Below, piece by piece: positions 16,357-16,877 of a stretch of 16,877 bases of DNA (positions are counted from its first letter, which is position 1; each line of letters starts with the position of its first letter). The position numbers were made by a program, and so were the translations under genes. The DNA comes from Euperipatoides rowelli (taxonomy: Eukaryota; Onychophora; Udeonychophora; Euonychophora; Peripatopsidae). The notes under the pieces are model-generated. The model had not been told where the DNA came from. It ran no database searches and saw nothing but the letters and a program-made list of their open reading frames with translations. The stretch lies in assembly GCA_003024985.2 (NCBI GenBank), contig PXIH01S0006314.1; one strand, written 5' to 3'.

Positions 16357-16470
16357 ACTACAAATAAAATTATTTTGAGTCTCCCTAGCCCATTTCTGAA
16401 TTTGGGGAACTTTACAGATTCTATCAAAATAAAAATAAATTGGTGATTAATAGATTATTTATAGTTATAG
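16357..16470 (+). repeat. Near-perfect direct repeat, copy 1
   Basis: From ACTACAAATAAAATTATTTT this copy is identical to 16719-16824 apart from an extra 8 bp (AATAGATT) near 16448. Offset to the second copy is 362 bp. Flanks do not match, so it is not part of a longer visible duplication. Confidence 0.92.
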
Positions 16471-16718
16471 TATGGTACTATCATTTAACATCTTCAGCAT
16501 TGAAATTATAGGTGACTTAATAAATCTTGTCCTTTTGTAGGCTATCGTATATTATATTTTTGTAAATTTCTAATATTTCTCTCAGATCGTTCATAGTTGG
16601 TCGTTGGTCGCTAGTAAGAATTGAGAAAACTGTTCAAATATTTTTACATTAGATCATATCTACATTGTTCCAAAATGCTTGAATTCAATCTGATTACTTA
16701 ATCTTCATAGTTAGTGTA
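16471..16718. other. AT-rich spacer between the direct repeats
   Basis: No coding signal or further repeat was recognised. Confidence 0.4.
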
Positions 16719-16824
16719 ACTACAAATAAAATTATTTTGAGTCTCCCTAGCCCATTTCTGAATTTGGGGAACTTTACAGATTCTATCAAAATAAAAATAA
16801 ATTGGTGATTATTTATAGTTATAG
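16719..16824 (+). repeat. Near-perfect direct repeat, copy 2
   Basis: Partner of 16357-16470, without the 8-bp insertion. The near identity points to a recent duplication, or to two copies of one repeat family. Confidence 0.92.
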
Positions 16825-16877
16825 CACAGTATAAGTATCCATACAGTAGAGAAGCTTCGGTCGATTTTATGCCAATT

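Noticed and set aside
1-16877. CRISPR array, bacterial operons or rRNA genes
   Set aside because: No regularly spaced short repeats with unique spacers, no ribosome-binding-site-led gene clusters and no rRNA-like sequence were seen; the composition and retroelements point to a eukaryote.

Overview
This looks like a stretch of an AT-rich animal nuclear genome, probably a marine invertebrate, though the species cannot be fixed from sequence. The reasons are long AT-rich non-coding tracts, GT/AG-bounded exon-like segments, microsatellites, foldback repeats, and decayed Ty3/gypsy retrotransposons of the kind common in metazoans. There is no bacterial-style gene organisation. Most of the recognisable coding sequence is dead transposon sequence on the minus strand. 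One single N (12856) lies inside it.

Layout. 1-5563 is mostly non-coding: a 181-bp tandem duplication (308-637), hairpin-bearing minisatellite units (1092-1300), a perfect 25-bp-arm hairpin (2053-2108), pyrimidine tracts (3571-3718), a second tandem duplication (4992-5240), and a weak minus-strand candidate for the end of a small spliced gene (2557-2834). 5564-5710 is the best host exon candidate: plus strand, fully open, bounded by AG and GT, with two in-phase donors. 6504-9340 is the 3' half of one Ty3/gypsy element (element 2, minus strand: RT, RNase H, integrase), split in the integrase by a 672-bp insert with a 10-bp target duplication. 9430-15515 is a second Ty3/gypsy element (element 1, minus strand). 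It keeps both LTRs, a tRNA-Leu-like primer binding site, a polypurine tract and the order gag-PR-RT-RNase H-IN, with no env between integrase and LTR. It carries two later insertions: a 1182-bp element with about 200-bp imperfect terminal inverted repeats and TTAA duplications (11013-12194), and a 638-bp element with 12-bp inverted ends and TA duplications (14363-15000). 15516-16877 holds a large foldback (about 15720-16290) and two almost identical 106-114-bp direct repeats.

Nothing here works as a living system of genes. Both retroelements are broken by frameshifts, stops, an internal deletion and catalytic substitutions. The best signal is a nested transposon stack in which three non-autonomous DNA elements each interrupt a recognisable domain, so their boundaries can be read to the base from the host domain and the target duplications. 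If the 5564-5710 exon is real, the retroelements lie antisense to its gene, perhaps in an intron; this is inference. I see no convincing new biological system beyond these little-described repeat families.
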